Positions 1 to 8,989 of a stretch of DNA of 64,000 nucleotides are shown here, piece after piece. The stretch covers positions 1,116,001 through 1,180,000 of the forward strand of contig JAWKUN010000003.1 in the NCBI GenBank assembly GCA_041398565.1, given 5' to 3'. The position numbers were made by a program, and so were the translations under genes. The DNA comes from DATGPD01 sp041398565 (GTDB lineage: Bacteria; Planctomycetota; UBA1135; UBA2386). The first letter of the stretch is position 1. Every line of letters begins with the position of its first letter. The notes below the pieces were generated by a model that saw only the letters and a list, made by a program, of their open reading frames with translations, had not been told where the DNA came from and did not search any database.

Positions 1-9
1 GACACGGGC

Positions 10-1713
10 GTGCTCAGTCGCCGCATCCCGGACTTCCTGCACCAATTGCTCAATCAGGGCGATCCCGTGCCGACCGGCATGTTGGAGGTCCAGTCGGCTG
101 CCGACGATCACCCGGTCGGTTGGGTCGAGTTCCGCGAGCCGCCCGATCCCGAAGAGGCGTTCGAACTGCTGCCGGAGGGGCAGTCGGCGCGCGCCGTGGT
201 GCTCGGCGCGCTCGCCGCGGGAGGAGGCGATCTGCGGGTCGAGCTGCACGTGCACTTGGCCGAGGACATCGACGCACCTTCGTGCACGACGGTGAAGGCC
301 TCGGTCTCCTGCGACGACCCGGCTCCGGCGCTCCTGCGCCTCGCCGAGCGCCTGGCGCGCGTGCTCGAGGTGGCGATGCCGCCCTTGCCGAGCGGGTTCC
401 TGACACGGCTCGGTCCCGCCTTCTTCGCCTTCCTCGGCGGGCTCGACGGCGTCGCGCTCCTGAGCGGCGAGCTGGCCATCGCACCGTCGGTGTCAGCCAT
501 CGACCTGCTGCGTCCGCTGGCGCGGGCGGTCCAGCTCGATCCGACCTTCGGTCTGGCGCTGCGCACTTGGCACCTGACGATCGCCATGGCGTCCGACAAC
601 GGCCGCCTCGAGCGCGAGGAACTGGGACGCCTCGTCGACGAGTGTCTGGGTGCGCGGCCCGGCGACGGTGAAGCGTGCGTGTCCATCGCCGAGCACCTCA
701 GCGCGTTGGGCGACCACGCCCGCGCGGTGAGCTGGCTGCAACACGCGGTGTCGCTGGAACCGCCGCCGCCGCGCGGCCTGGAGAGCCTCGGCATCGTGCT
801 CGCCAACCGCGGCGAGACCCTGGCGGCCCGCGACCTGTGGCTCGCCGGCCTCGAGCAGGACGGGCATCCCGACTTCTTCGCGCACCTGGCGCGCCTGTCG
901 TTCGCGTGCGGCGAGATCGGCGAGGCCTGGGAGCGTGTCGCCTTCGGACTCCGCCGCGTCCACGAGCGCTCGACCCGGCACGAGGAGTGGGACGACGACG
1001 GCCGCGGCAGCGGCGTGATGCTCGCCTACCTTCTCGACCACCTCACCGAACGCAAGGCGCCACTGTCGGTGGTCCGCGCCGTGCGGAGTCTTGCCGGCGT
1101 GTTGCGCAACGGCGAGGACCGCATCGTCCTGGGACTGTGTCTGCACGAAGTCGGGGCGCCGATTCTGGCCCGCGCCGAACTCGAGGCCGGCCTCGCCGGC
1201 GAGTTGTCCAGCGAAGTGCGCGATCGCGGCGTGCGCGCACTGCTACGGTTGCGGGTGAGGAACTTCGAGGCGCGCTTCGCCAAGGCGGTGGACCACGCCG
1301 TGCGGCGGCAGGATCCGCGCCGAGGACTCACCGACCTGGAGCGGTGGCGCCAGCTGGAGCCCGAGTTCTGGTTGGCCTCCTTCTACGTCGGGATCGCGCT
1401 GCGGCGCTTGGGCGACGAAGAGGCGGCGCTCGACACGATGGCGGAGGTCTTGCGTCTGCGGCCGGGGCAGCCCGACGTGCTCACCGAGATGGCGGCGCTG
1501 TTCGACCGGCGCGGCAATCCCAAGCGTGCGCTCGAGTGCATCGAGGATGCCCTCTCCAGCCGACCCGGCGATACCGCCTTGCTCGGACGGCGTGCCCTCT
1601 ACCAGCATCGGTTGGGGCGTCGCGGACAGGCAGTGGAGAGCCTCGACGCGGCGCTGGGCGGGGGTGTCCCGTCCGAGGAGCTCGAGGAGATCCGTCGCCA
1701 GATCCTCTCTTGA
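10..1713 (+). CDS. TPR-repeat protein, possibly 5'-truncated by window edge
   Basis: A 567-residue protein read from a GTG; the frame stays open to the left edge, so the true start may lie outside the window. The C-terminal half (roughly residues 370-560) is built of 34-residue helical pairs with TPR-like spacing, for example the A-L-x(2)-M-A-E-V-L-R-L-R-P-G and A-L-E-C-I-E-D-A-L segments; the middle part (residues 170-300) has further TPR-like repeats. No signal peptide or membrane segment is visible, so it is probably a cytoplasmic scaffold. TPR proteins mediate protein-protein contacts and no enzymatic motif is seen. It is followed, 145 bases later, by a glycosyltransferase on the same strand; a functional link is not shown. 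Identity beyond 'TPR protein' is unknown. Confidence 0.8.
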   Translation: MLSRRIPDFLHQLLNQGDPVPTGMLEVQSAADDHPVGWVEFREPPDPEEAFELLPEGQSARAVVLGALAAGGGDLRVELHVHLAEDIDAPSCTTVKASVSCDDPAPALLRLAERLARVLEVAMPPLPSGFLTRLGPAFFAFLGGLDGVALLSGELAIAPSVSAIDLLRPLARAVQLDPTFGLALRTWHLTIAMASDNGRLEREELGRLVDECLGARPGDGEACVSIAEHLSALGDHARAVSWLQHAVSLEPPPPRGLESLGIVLANRGETLAARDLWLAGLEQDGHPDFFAHLARLSFACGEIGEAWERVAFGLRRVHERSTRHEEWDDDGRGSGVMLAYLLDHLTERKAPLSVVRAVRSLAGVLRNGEDRIVLGLCLHEVGAPILARAELEAGLAGELSSEVRDRGVRALLRLRVRNFEARFAKAVDHAVRRQDPRRGLTDLERWRQLEPEFWLASFYVGIALRRLGDEEAALDTMAEVLRLRPGQPDVLTEMAALFDRRGNPKRALECIEDALSSRPGDTALLGRRALYQHRLGRRGQAVESLDAALGGGVPSEELEEIRRQILS

Positions 1714-1773
1714 GCGGCGCCCGGCGGCAGCCGGCCCGCGCGCGGACGAACCCGAGCCGCTCCGTCGGCGCGG

Positions 1774-1780
1774 CTACGCT
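1774..1780 (+). promoter_or_regulatory. CTACGCT, candidate -10 element
   Basis: A CTANNNT element of the kind seen upstream of many genes in this window. It lies 78 nt before the GTG start of the glycosyltransferase gene, so here it would give a leadered mRNA. No convincing -35 box. Confidence 0.25.
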
Positions 1781-1858
1781 GCCGCGACCTCCGATGCGCC
1801 GAACACCGCGAGCCGTCCGCGTTGCCTCGGATTCGGGTCGCCCCGGGCGAGGGCCGCG

Positions 1859-3412
1859 GTGAGCCGCATCTGGTCGACGCGCGTCTTGTTGGTCGTCTTC
1901 GCGCTGGCCGCGGGCCTGCGCCTGTGGGCGGCGACGCAGCTGCCGCTCTCCGGCGACGAGGCCTACCACTGGGAGTGGTCGCGGCGCCTGGCTGGGGCGT
2001 ACTACGACCATCCGGGCCTCACCGCTTGGCTGATCGCCTCGAGCGAGCACGTCTGGCCGTGGCGGGGCGAACTGGCGGTGCGGCTGCCGGCGTTCTGCTG
2101 CGCGGTGGCGGCCACCCTGATCGCGCGCGGGTTCGCCCGCGATCTCGCGCGTGGCCAGGGCGTCGCGGCCGACGGCGTGCGCCGGGCGGGTCAGGTGGCC
2201 GCGGCGCTCGTGTTCTTCGCGCCTCTGCCGGCCGCGTTGTCGGTGTACATGAGCACCGACCCGCCGCTGCTGCCGCTGTGGCTCGGGGCGGTGTGGGCCC
2301 TGTACCGGGCCCTCGACCGCGGCGGCTTCGCAGCGTGGATCGCGTGCGGCGCCCTCGTCGGCGCGGCCCTGGACACCAAGCTCCTGGCGTTGTCCTTGCT
2401 GGGAACCTGTGCGGCCGCGCTCTTCCTCCACCGTGATGCCCGCCGCTGGCTGGCGCGCCTGCCGCCGTGGCTGGCGCTGGCGACCGTCGGCCTGGTGGCG
2501 TCGCCGATGTTGTGGTGGAACGCCCACCACGACTGGAGCACGTTCCGCTTCAACTTCGGTATCCGGCAGCGGACGCAGACCGCGTCGATGCTGCATCCGC
2601 TGGTGTTCCTCGCCGGCCAGGCGGGCATCGTCACGCCGGGCTTCCTGGTGCTGGCGGTGCGCGCCTGCGCCGGGCGCGCGATGCGCAGGCGGCCGGCGGA
2701 CCTCGCTGTCGCGCTCGGCGCCTTGCTGCCGCTGGCCTTCTTCGCCCTGGTGAGCCTGCGCCGCGAGGTCGGAGCGCACTGGACGGCCGCGCCCTGGCTC
2801 GTCGCCTTCGTCGTCCTCGCGGTCGCCATGGCGCAGGGGCCGGAGTGGACCCGCCAGGCGTGGAGCCGTTGGGCGTGGCGGTCCTCCTGGGTCCTGTCCA
2901 TCGTCGTGCTCGTGCTGGCGCACGTGTTCGCAGCGGCGCCGCGCACCTTCGGCAGCCTCGACGTCGTGCGTGGGCAACCGCGGCGCGTGCTGCGCAATCT
3001 GTTCGGTTGGAGCGAGATCGGCCAGCGGGCCTCCACGGTGGCGGCCGAGCTACGTCGCCAGCAGGCCGAGCCGCGCGGTGTCTTCCTGATGAGCAACCAG
3101 TACGGCACCACGGCGGCACTCGCCTTCTACACTCCGGAGCAACCGCTGGTGCAGCTGTGGTCGGCGCCGCGCAGCCACGGGCGCAGCTACTTCGAGTGGG
3201 CGGACTGGCAGGCGCTCGCCGGCCAGGATGCCGTCTACGTCAGCAAGCACGAGCTCGAGGCGTGGGAGCTGCCCTTCCTGCGCGAACACTTCGCCGACGC
3301 CGGCGAGATCGAACTCGTGCCGATCGAGCGTGACGGCGTCGTGCTCAACCGGTTCTTCTTGGTGCGCTGCCGCGGGTTCAGCGGGCGACAGCCGTTCCCG
3401 TTGCCGCGCTGA
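1859..3412 (+). CDS. Family-39 glycosyltransferase, integral membrane (ArnT/PMT type)
   Basis: A 517-residue polytopic membrane protein, about 9-10 hydrophobic segments, with a soluble C-terminal tail from about residue 395. The N-terminal loop carries the GT39 hallmark S-G-D-E-A-Y-H-W-E-W-S followed by Y-Y-D-H-P-G-L; the D-E pair is the catalytic acidic site in ArnT and protein mannosyltransferases. Members transfer a sugar from a polyprenyl-phosphate carrier to lipid A or to proteins on the outer face of the cytoplasmic membrane. The GTG at 1859 was chosen because it directly precedes the first membrane helix (R-V-L-L-V-V-F-A-L-A-A-G-L-R-L); the frame is open further upstream but that part is Arg/Pro-rich and lacks membrane character. 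Acceptor and donor cannot be told from sequence. Confidence 0.88.
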   Translation: MSRIWSTRVLLVVFALAAGLRLWAATQLPLSGDEAYHWEWSRRLAGAYYDHPGLTAWLIASSEHVWPWRGELAVRLPAFCCAVAATLIARGFARDLARGQGVAADGVRRAGQVAAALVFFAPLPAALSVYMSTDPPLLPLWLGAVWALYRALDRGGFAAWIACGALVGAALDTKLLALSLLGTCAAALFLHRDARRWLARLPPWLALATVGLVASPMLWWNAHHDWSTFRFNFGIRQRTQTASMLHPLVFLAGQAGIVTPGFLVLAVRACAGRAMRRRPADLAVALGALLPLAFFALVSLRREVGAHWTAAPWLVAFVVLAVAMAQGPEWTRQAWSRWAWRSSWVLSIVVLVLAHVFAAAPRTFGSLDVVRGQPRRVLRNLFGWSEIGQRASTVAAELRRQQAEPRGVFLMSNQYGTTAALAFYTPEQPLVQLWSAPRSHGRSYFEWADWQALAGQDAVYVSKHELEAWELPFLREHFADAGEIELVPIERDGVVLNRFFLVRCRGFSGRQPFPLPR

Positions 3413-3490
3413 GCTGCAAGTGCCGCGAATCCTCGCGCCACGCGCGAATTCGGCGATGTCGTTCCGCTGCCAAGGCGCTGAACTCGCCCA

Positions 3491-3535
3491 CTTCCAGCGG
3501 CACTGGAAGCCCCGCAACCAAGCCTTTGGTTGCGG
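3491..3535. terminator. Two adjacent perfect hairpins between convergent genes
   Basis: CTTCCAG (3491-3497) pairs with CTGGAAG (3503-3509), and CCGCAACCAA (3512-3521) pairs with TTGGTTGCGG (3526-3535) over a 4-nt loop. They sit between the glycosyltransferase (+) and the protease gene (-), so they can serve as a bidirectional terminator, although no U tract follows on either strand. Confidence 0.55.
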
Positions 3536-3648
3536 CCCCGGCCGCGTTGGGAGGCCGAGAGAGTGTGGAGGACTTCGTCTGGGACCGGCCCTCTCATCTC
3601 ATCTCTGAGACGGCTGACGCCGGTGTGGCGCGCACCGCGCCGCTCACG

Positions 3649-4797
3649 TCACTTGGCGGGCGCGGCGACTTCGGCGGGGCTGGACAGCACCCAGTCCATG
3701 TGTTCCTTCGCCAGCCACTGGTGGATGGAGGTGATCGGCGTGCACAGCCCCATGTGCGGGATGACCACCGGGTTGCCCTTGCCGTGGGTGTAGATCTTGG
3801 AGAACACGCCGAGCAGCTGGCGGGTGTCGGCGAGGTAGACGCCGCCGCCCGAGTTGCCGAAGTAGGTCGGCGCGTTGATCATCCAGTAGTTGGTGCCGTT
3901 CAGCTCGTTCTTCAGGCTGCTCACCGCCCCGTGGGTGGGGATCGGATCGTTGCCCAGCGGGCAGCCGACGGCGTAGATGGGGTCCCACACCTCGACCTGT
4001 GTCGCCTGGTCCGGCGGCAGCACTTGGGCCAGGTTGGCCCAGACGTCCTCGCTGCGCAGTTTGAGCACCGCGGCATCGATGCCGGCCTCGAACAGCACCA
4101 GGTCGGCGCGCACGTCGCGCCGTTCGTCACCGCGGTAGATCGTGGTCTGGATCCCGTCCTTCTTGGCTGCAGGCGTGTCGCTGAGGATGTTGCGCACGAC
4201 GTGGTAGGAGGTGAGCACGTACGACTCGATCGCACCGGTGCGCGGCGCCGGCCCCGAGTAGACCAACGTGCCCGACCCGACCGTGTCGGTGCCGTTGAGC
4301 TGCACGGTGGGCGACAGCATCGTCCGGCTCAGCGTCAGGTGGTCCGGGCTGACGTACGTCGCGACGGCGGTCAGCTCGCTGCGCGTCTTCTCGATCGTCG
4401 ACTGGACACGCTTGGCGCTGCTGCGCAGTTCGTCGACGTAGGTGTCGACCAACGACTGCGTGCGGTGGACGTCGCGGGTGATCTCCTGCCGGAAGCGGTC
4501 GTATTCCGCGCGCTCGCGCTGTAGCGCCTCGCGCAGGTCGGTGGCATCGGCCGTGTGCTGGCTGGCCTCCGCCACCCGTACCTCCAGGTCCTGCAGCTTG
4601 CTCTCGAGCTTGGCGAGGAGCTGGCGCTGTGCCTGGTCGGCGGCGTCCGTCTTCTGGTTCAGGCCCTGGGCCACGAGGGACTTGAGCTGGTCCACCTCCC
4701 CAGAGCTGTGCCGGAGGCGTGCCACCTGGTGGTGCAGCGAGAACAACAGCACTCCGAAGGCGGAGCCCGCCAGGATTTCGAGCAGCGTGCGCTTCAT
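3649..4797 (-). CDS. Membrane-anchored coiled-coil trypsin-like serine protease
   Basis: A 382-residue protein. The ATG at 4797 was chosen because it is followed at once by an uncleaved-looking membrane anchor (residues 4-20, L-L-E-I-L-A-G-S-A-F-G-V-L-L-F-S-L). Residues about 30-130 are a long charged coiled coil. The C-terminal domain has the chymotrypsin-fold triad in the expected order: His199 (S-Y-H-V-V), Asp241 (G-I-D-A-A-V-L-K-L) and Ser316 (G-N-S-G-G-G). It belongs to the HtrA/DegP-like trypsin superfamily (Trypsin_2) but has no PDZ domain. Expected location is the outer face of the cytoplasmic membrane. The HEAT-cyclophilin gene lies 127 nt upstream on the same strand, so both may act in extracytoplasmic protein quality control; that link is inference. 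Confidence 0.85.
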   Translation of the reverse strand: MKRTLLEILAGSAFGVLLFSLHHQVARLRHSSGEVDQLKSLVAQGLNQKTDAADQAQRQLLAKLESKLQDLEVRVAEASQHTADATDLREALQRERAEYDRFRQEITRDVHRTQSLVDTYVDELRSSAKRVQSTIEKTRSELTAVATYVSPDHLTLSRTMLSPTVQLNGTDTVGSGTLVYSGPAPRTGAIESYVLTSYHVVRNILSDTPAAKKDGIQTTIYRGDERRDVRADLVLFEAGIDAAVLKLRSEDVWANLAQVLPPDQATQVEVWDPIYAVGCPLGNDPIPTHGAVSSLKNELNGTNYWMINAPTYFGNSGGGVYLADTRQLLGVFSKIYTHGKGNPVVIPHMGLCTPITSIHQWLAKEHMDWVLSSPAEVAAPAK

Positions 4798-4880
4798 CGA
4801 TTGGAGATCACGGAATCGCCGCTCGACCCCTTGCCTGCCCGGCGTCCATCGGCACGTCACCCGGGGGCGATGAAGCCAAA

Positions 4881-4907
4881 ACAACTCGCGCACTGGCAAC
4901 GAGTTGT
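4881..4907 (-). terminator. Hairpin with short U run after the HEAT-cyclophilin gene
   Basis: On the minus strand ACAACTCG pairs with CGAGTTGT over an 11-nt loop and is followed by TTTGGC, so the base of the stem runs into TTTT. It starts 17 nt past the stop codon of the HEAT-repeat gene. It is the closest thing to a classic intrinsic terminator in the window. Confidence 0.5.
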
Positions 4908-4924
4908 GCCGTTCTGGGGCAGTC

Positions 4925-7012
4925 TCAGTTCGGGCGGTGCAACTCGGTGATGTCCAGGATTCGGGCACCGGCGTCGAGGGACGCGACAGCCTCCATGCCG
5001 TCGACGACTCGGCCGACGATCGTGCGGTCGGCGGCCCAGAGTGGGTGTGGTTCGAGGGTCAAGAAGAGGTCGAGCCCGTCGAGGTCGGGCAGGCCGCTCG
5101 GCACGAAGCCGAGCAGACCCGGGGCGAACGGATCGTGCGCGGAAGGCTCCCGGCGCAACAGCCACTCCGCCGGCGGCTGCCGCAGGTCGGTGCGGCCCAG
5201 GCGGAGGCAGCCGTCGCGCCGCTCGAGGACGACGGTCGGTCGCGCCGAGACGTCGCGCATCCGGCTCAGGAGTTGGCAGACGTGGGTGGGCGCTGCGGTC
5301 GGGGCCAGCTCGATGCAGACGGTGCCGGCGTCGGTGTGCAGAAAGAGCCGCGGCGGAACGCGCAGCCAGCGCCAGTCGAACGACGCGCGCAGGCGCGGCG
5401 CCAGGGACGTCGACCAGGATCGCTCGATGCCGAGGGCGTGCCGACTCCACTCGTCGCCGTCGTGACGCACGGCGGCCAGGAGGGTCCGGGCGGCCAGGTC
5501 CTCGGGGTCGGCGAGGACGGCCGTGGCGCGCACCGCCAGCGCCCGCGTCACTGGCTCGACTTCGGCGCGCACCGTCAGTTGCGCCAGGTGTGCAGACAGC
5601 GAGTCGGCGAGGCGCGGGATGCGCAGGGCGGTGGCCAACGCCAAGACCAACTCCTCGTCGACGGCGGCGAGGGTGCGCAGGGGGCCGCGGCTGGCCTCGG
5701 CGTCGGCACGCATGGCGCTGGCGGTCACCCAGGAGCTGCTGTCGGCGAGCGCCCGGCGCGCCATGCGTTCGGCTTCGGCGTGCTCGCGGACCAGGTGGAG
5801 TGCGGCGCCGGCGGCTGCGGCTCGCGTCACGACGTCGCCGTCGACGAGACCGTGCTGCACAGCGCGCAGAGCGGTCGGTGGGTGTAGGCGAGCGATTGCC
5901 GCCAGGCCGGCGGCCCGGATCGCCGGCGATCGATCCGCTGTCGCCAGCTCGGCGACTTCCGTCGCCGCGGCTCGAAGCTGTCCCTGTGGGGCGAGCGTGG
6001 CCAGGGCGTCGAGCAACGCCGGCGCTGCCGGCGATCCTCGCGCCAACGCGTCGAGCAGAGCGCGTGCCGGCAGTGGATCGGCATGCCCGTCTACGGCGCG
6101 AACCAGAGCGGCGGCCGCAGCGCGGACGAGCGGCGCGTCACCGCTGCGGAGCCAGCGGTGCAGGGATGGCAGCAAGTTGGGGTTGGCCGGCGGCCACGAG
6201 GACGGGACGATCCCCTGCAGCGCTCGTTCCACCATCTGGCGCGCCTCGACCTCGCGCGCGTCGGAGACCACGATGTCGCTCAGCGCGGCGGTTGCGGCGC
6301 TTCCCAACTCGTTCAGCGCGGTCACCAGCCCCAGCCGCGCGCGCGGCTCGCTCTCGTGGTCCAGCCGCTCGGCGAGCAGGCTGGCCAACGCGCCGCGCGC
6401 CGCGGGCTCGGTTCGGTGCGCCAGGCCCCAGGCGGCGGCGGCGCGCGTCGTGGCGTCGGGATCGTCGAGCGCCAGGCGCAGCAAGCCGGCGGCGGCGACG
6501 GCCGGGCCCGGCGTCGCGCCGAGGCCGAGTGCGGCCTGGCGTCGCACCGCCGGGTCGCGGTCCTCGAGCAGGGCGGCACCGAAGGCGACGTCGTCTCCAC
6601 CCAGGCGCAAGAGGGCCACCGCCGCCTCGGCGCGCACCTCGGCGTCGGTGTCGTGCAGGAGCACTTCGGCGACCGCGCGGTGCGGGACACGGTCGCCGAG
6701 GGTGCCGAGGCCGCGCACGGCCCATGTGCGTACGAGGGACGAACGGTGGCGCAACCGAGCCTGCAGCTCGTCGCCCCCCGCGCGGCGGTCGGCGAGGTCG
6801 AGCACCGCCTGCAGCTCGTCTTGCTGGTCGGGGCCGAGGAGGACACAGGTCGGAAGGCTCGCCCACAAGGCGAGTGCGGCGGCCGAGCGCACCCACCGCA
6901 CCCGACGCGTGCCACCGCGCGCCTCGACGCCGAGCTCGCCGCGGCCCTGTCCCCCGGGCAGTGCGGTCTCCGGCGCGGGACTGCGGCAGGATGCGCGGCC
7001 TTGGGCGAGCAC
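4925..7012 (-). CDS. HEAT-repeat protein with C-terminal cyclophilin-like domain
   Basis: A 695-residue protein. A hydrophobic stretch near residues 43-60 (A-A-A-L-A-L-W-A-S-L-P-T-C) suggests a signal sequence or anchor. It is followed by many HEAT/PBS-lyase-type helical repeats such as D-P-A-V-R-R-Q-A-A-L-G-L-G. The last ~143 residues resemble a peptidyl-prolyl isomerase of the cyclophilin family: T-D-A-G-T-V-C-I-E-L opening strand, L-L-G-F-V-P-S-G, L-F-L-T-L-E-P-H-P and the closing I-V-G-R-V-V-D-G-M. The canonical F-H-R-V motif is not recognisable, so catalytic activity is uncertain. The GTG at 7012 was chosen because a CTATCCT -10 element ends 6 nt upstream; GTG 6901, directly before the hydrophobic stretch, is the main alternative (658 residues). 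Divergent from ribBA. Confidence 0.75.
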   Translation of the reverse strand: MLAQGRASCRSPAPETALPGGQGRGELGVEARGGTRRVRWVRSAAALALWASLPTCVLLGPDQQDELQAVLDLADRRAGGDELQARLRHRSSLVRTWAVRGLGTLGDRVPHRAVAEVLLHDTDAEVRAEAAVALLRLGGDDVAFGAALLEDRDPAVRRQAALGLGATPGPAVAAAGLLRLALDDPDATTRAAAAWGLAHRTEPAARGALASLLAERLDHESEPRARLGLVTALNELGSAATAALSDIVVSDAREVEARQMVERALQGIVPSSWPPANPNLLPSLHRWLRSGDAPLVRAAAAALVRAVDGHADPLPARALLDALARGSPAAPALLDALATLAPQGQLRAAATEVAELATADRSPAIRAAGLAAIARLHPPTALRAVQHGLVDGDVVTRAAAAGAALHLVREHAEAERMARRALADSSSWVTASAMRADAEASRGPLRTLAAVDEELVLALATALRIPRLADSLSAHLAQLTVRAEVEPVTRALAVRATAVLADPEDLAARTLLAAVRHDGDEWSRHALGIERSWSTSLAPRLRASFDWRWLRVPPRLFLHTDAGTVCIELAPTAAPTHVCQLLSRMRDVSARPTVVLERRDGCLRLGRTDLRQPPAEWLLRREPSAHDPFAPGLLGFVPSGLPDLDGLDLFLTLEPHPLWAADRTIVGRVVDGMEAVASLDAGARILDITELHRPN

Positions 7013-7018
7013 GAGGTC

Positions 7019-7025
7019 AGGATAG
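7019..7025 (-). promoter_or_regulatory. CTATCCT, -10 element of the HEAT-cyclophilin gene
   Basis: On the minus strand CTATCCT ends 6 nt before the GTG at 7012, an arrangement that predicts a leaderless mRNA. It lies back to back with the ribBA -10 element 41 bases away. Confidence 0.4.
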
Positions 7026-7065
7026 CGCCGTCCGCGTTCCGGGGGGCGTCGCCGCGACGGGCTCG

Positions 7066-7072
7066 CTACACT
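7066..7072 (+). promoter_or_regulatory. CTACACT, -10 element of ribBA
   Basis: CTACACT ends 13 nt before the ATG of ribBA. No Shine-Dalgarno sequence and no room for an FMN riboswitch lie between it and the start codon. No good -35 box is visible. Confidence 0.45.
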
Positions 7073-7085
7073 TGCGGGGCAACCC

Positions 7086-8339
7086 ATGGCTCTGGCTTCC
7101 ATCCCCGAAGTCCTCGACGACCTCCGCGCTGGGCGCCCGGTCGTTCTGATCGACGATCCTGGCCGCGAGAACGAGGGCGACCTCTGCTTCGCTGCCGAGT
7201 TCGCGACCCCCGATCTGGTCAACTTCGTACTCACGGCGCGCGGCCTCATGTGCTTGGCGCTGGACGGGGCGATCTGCGACCAGCTCGACTTGCGGCCGCA
7301 GACCGCCGTGAACGAGACCAAGCTCGGCACGGCCTTCATGGTGAGCGTCGGCGCGCGCCACGGTGTGACGACGGGCATCTCGGCTGCCGACCGGGCGACC
7401 ACCATCCTTGCCGTCGTGCGCGAGGGGGCGCAGGCGCACGACCTCGTGCGCCCCGGGCACGTGCAGCCCCTGCGGGCGCGCGACGGGGGCGTCTTGGTGC
7501 GCGCCGGTCACACCGAGGGCATCGTCGACCTGTGCCGCTTGGCCGGTCTGCGCCCGGCCGGGGTGGTGTGCGAGATCCTGCGCGAGGACGGCACGCTGGC
7601 GCGCATGCCCGACCTCCTCGAGTTCGGCCGGACGCACGCCATCAAGGTGTGCACGATCGCCGACCTGGTCGAGTACCGGCGCCGGCGCGAACGTCTCATC
7701 GACCGCGTGGCGGCGGCGCGCATGCCGACGCGCTTCGGCGACTTCGAGAGCTTCACCTACACCAGCCGGGTCGACGGGCGGACCCACGTCGCGCTCACGG
7801 TCGGGATCGACCCGCCTGGCGAGGGTGGACGCTTTCCACCGATCGAAGAGCCCGTGCTCGTGCGCGTCCACAGTCAGTGCCTGACCGGCGACGTGTTCGG
7901 CTCGCTGCGCTGCGACTGCGGCGAGCAGCTGGCGCGGGCCATGCAGGCGATCCAGCGCGACGGCAAGGGCGTGCTCCTCTACATCAGCCAGGAAGGCCGA
8001 GGGATCGGCCTGGCGCACAAGATGCAGGCCTACGCCCTGCAGGATCAGGGTCTCGACACCGTCGAGGCCAACCAGCACCTGGGCTTCCGTCCCGACGAGC
8101 GCGAGTTCGGTACCGGTGCCCAGATCCTGCACGACCTGGGGGTGCGGCGGCTGCGCCTGCTGACCAACAACCCCAAGAAGCTCAGTGCCCTGGCCGGGTA
8201 CGGCCTCGAGGTGGCCGCCCAGATTCCCCTGGTGATCGACCCGAACCCCCATAACGAACGGTACTTGCAGGTGAAGCGCGACAAGATGGGGCACCTGCTC
8301 GACGGCCCCGTCGGAGTGTCCGGGAAGAATCCCGACTGA
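7086..8339 (+). CDS. ribBA: Bifunctional DHBP synthase / GTP cyclohydrolase II
   Basis: A 417-residue enzyme for the two entry steps of riboflavin synthesis. The N-terminal half is 3,4-dihydroxy-2-butanone-4-phosphate synthase, with the acidic metal site D-D-P-G-R-E-N-E-G-D-L near residues 23-33, the H-G-V-T-T-G-I-S motif near 98 and R-x-G-H-T-E near 143. The C-terminal half is GTP cyclohydrolase II, with the zinc ligands in C-L-T-G-D-V-F-G-S-L-R-C-D-C-G (about residues 267-281), the catalytic G-R-G-I-G-L motif and the L-T-N-N-P-K-K stretch. Length and domain order fit the usual RibBA. Both active sites look intact. The ECF sigma gene begins 35 nt downstream and may be cotranscribed. No FMN riboswitch is present upstream. 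Confidence 0.97.
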   Translation: MALASIPEVLDDLRAGRPVVLIDDPGRENEGDLCFAAEFATPDLVNFVLTARGLMCLALDGAICDQLDLRPQTAVNETKLGTAFMVSVGARHGVTTGISAADRATTILAVVREGAQAHDLVRPGHVQPLRARDGGVLVRAGHTEGIVDLCRLAGLRPAGVVCEILREDGTLARMPDLLEFGRTHAIKVCTIADLVEYRRRRERLIDRVAAARMPTRFGDFESFTYTSRVDGRTHVALTVGIDPPGEGGRFPPIEEPVLVRVHSQCLTGDVFGSLRCDCGEQLARAMQAIQRDGKGVLLYISQEGRGIGLAHKMQAYALQDQGLDTVEANQHLGFRPDEREFGTGAQILHDLGVRRLRLLTNNPKKLSALAGYGLEVAAQIPLVIDPNPHNERYLQVKRDKMGHLLDGPVGVSGKNPD

Positions 8340-8374
8340 TCGGCGGTCTCAGGGCCGTGCCAGCCCTCAAGCTC

Positions 8375-8989
8375 ATGCGAACCGACGAGGACGACCTGAT
8401 CGCTCAGGCGGCGGCTGGCGACCACGGCGCGTTCGGCACGCTGGTCGACCTGCACGGCGCGCGCATCCATCGCCTCATGAGCCGGTTCACCCGCGATCCG
8501 GGCGAGCTCGAGGACCTCACGCAGGAGGTCTTCGTGAAGGTGTTCCGCAAGCTCGGCACCTTCCAGCGCGACTCCGCCTTCTACACGTGGCTCTACCGCA
8601 TCGCGGTCAACACCGCGACCGACTACTTGTCGCGGCAGCGGCGCCGGCGCCTCCATCTGGTGGAGACCGACGCCGAACTCGAGGCGGTGCGCACGCACGA
8701 ACGGACCGCCGGCTCGGCGACGCCGTTGCTCGAGGAGGAGGTGCGGCGGGTGACCCGCGAGGTGCTCGGGACCTTGCCCGAGAAGTACCGCACCATCCTG
8801 ATCCTGCGCGAGTTCGAAGACCTCTCCTACACCGACATGGCGTCCGTGCTGCAGTGCAGCATGGGAACCGTCGAGTCGCGACTCTTTCGCGCCCGCCAGC
8901 GCTTCAAGGAAGCGCTCGAACGGCAGTACCCCGATCTGGTGCCCCAGTTCGCGGCAGTCAAGCCGCGAGGAGGGATGAGCCCACGATGA
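8375..8989 (+). CDS. ECF RNA polymerase sigma factor (RpoE-like)
   Basis: A 204-residue sigma-70 family factor of the extracytoplasmic-function type. Region 2 is clear (residues 10-85), with D-L-T-Q-E-V-F-V-K-V-F and the -10-recognition stretch T-W-L-Y-R-I-A-V-N-T-A; region 4 (residues 125-180) has L-P-E-K-Y-R-T-I-L-I-L-R-E-F-E-D-L-S-Y and a helix-turn-helix ending M-G-T-V-E-S-R-L-F-R-A-R. The ATG at 8375 is preferred; a GTG at 8357 would add six residues. Its stop overlaps the next start (ATGA), coupling it to a membrane protein that looks like its anti-sigma factor, so it probably controls this six-gene block in response to an envelope signal. Confidence 0.93.
   Translation: MRTDEDDLIAQAAAGDHGAFGTLVDLHGARIHRLMSRFTRDPGELEDLTQEVFVKVFRKLGTFQRDSAFYTWLYRIAVNTATDYLSRQRRRRLHLVETDAELEAVRTHERTAGSATPLLEEEVRRVTREVLGTLPEKYRTILILREFEDLSYTDMASVLQCSMGTVESRLFRARQRFKEALERQYPDLVPQFAAVKPRGGMSPR

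Noticed and set aside
7025..7085. FMN riboswitch upstream of ribBA
   Set aside because: Only about 60 bases separate the divergent genes and the -10 element is 13 nt from the ATG; no room or conserved RFN sequence.
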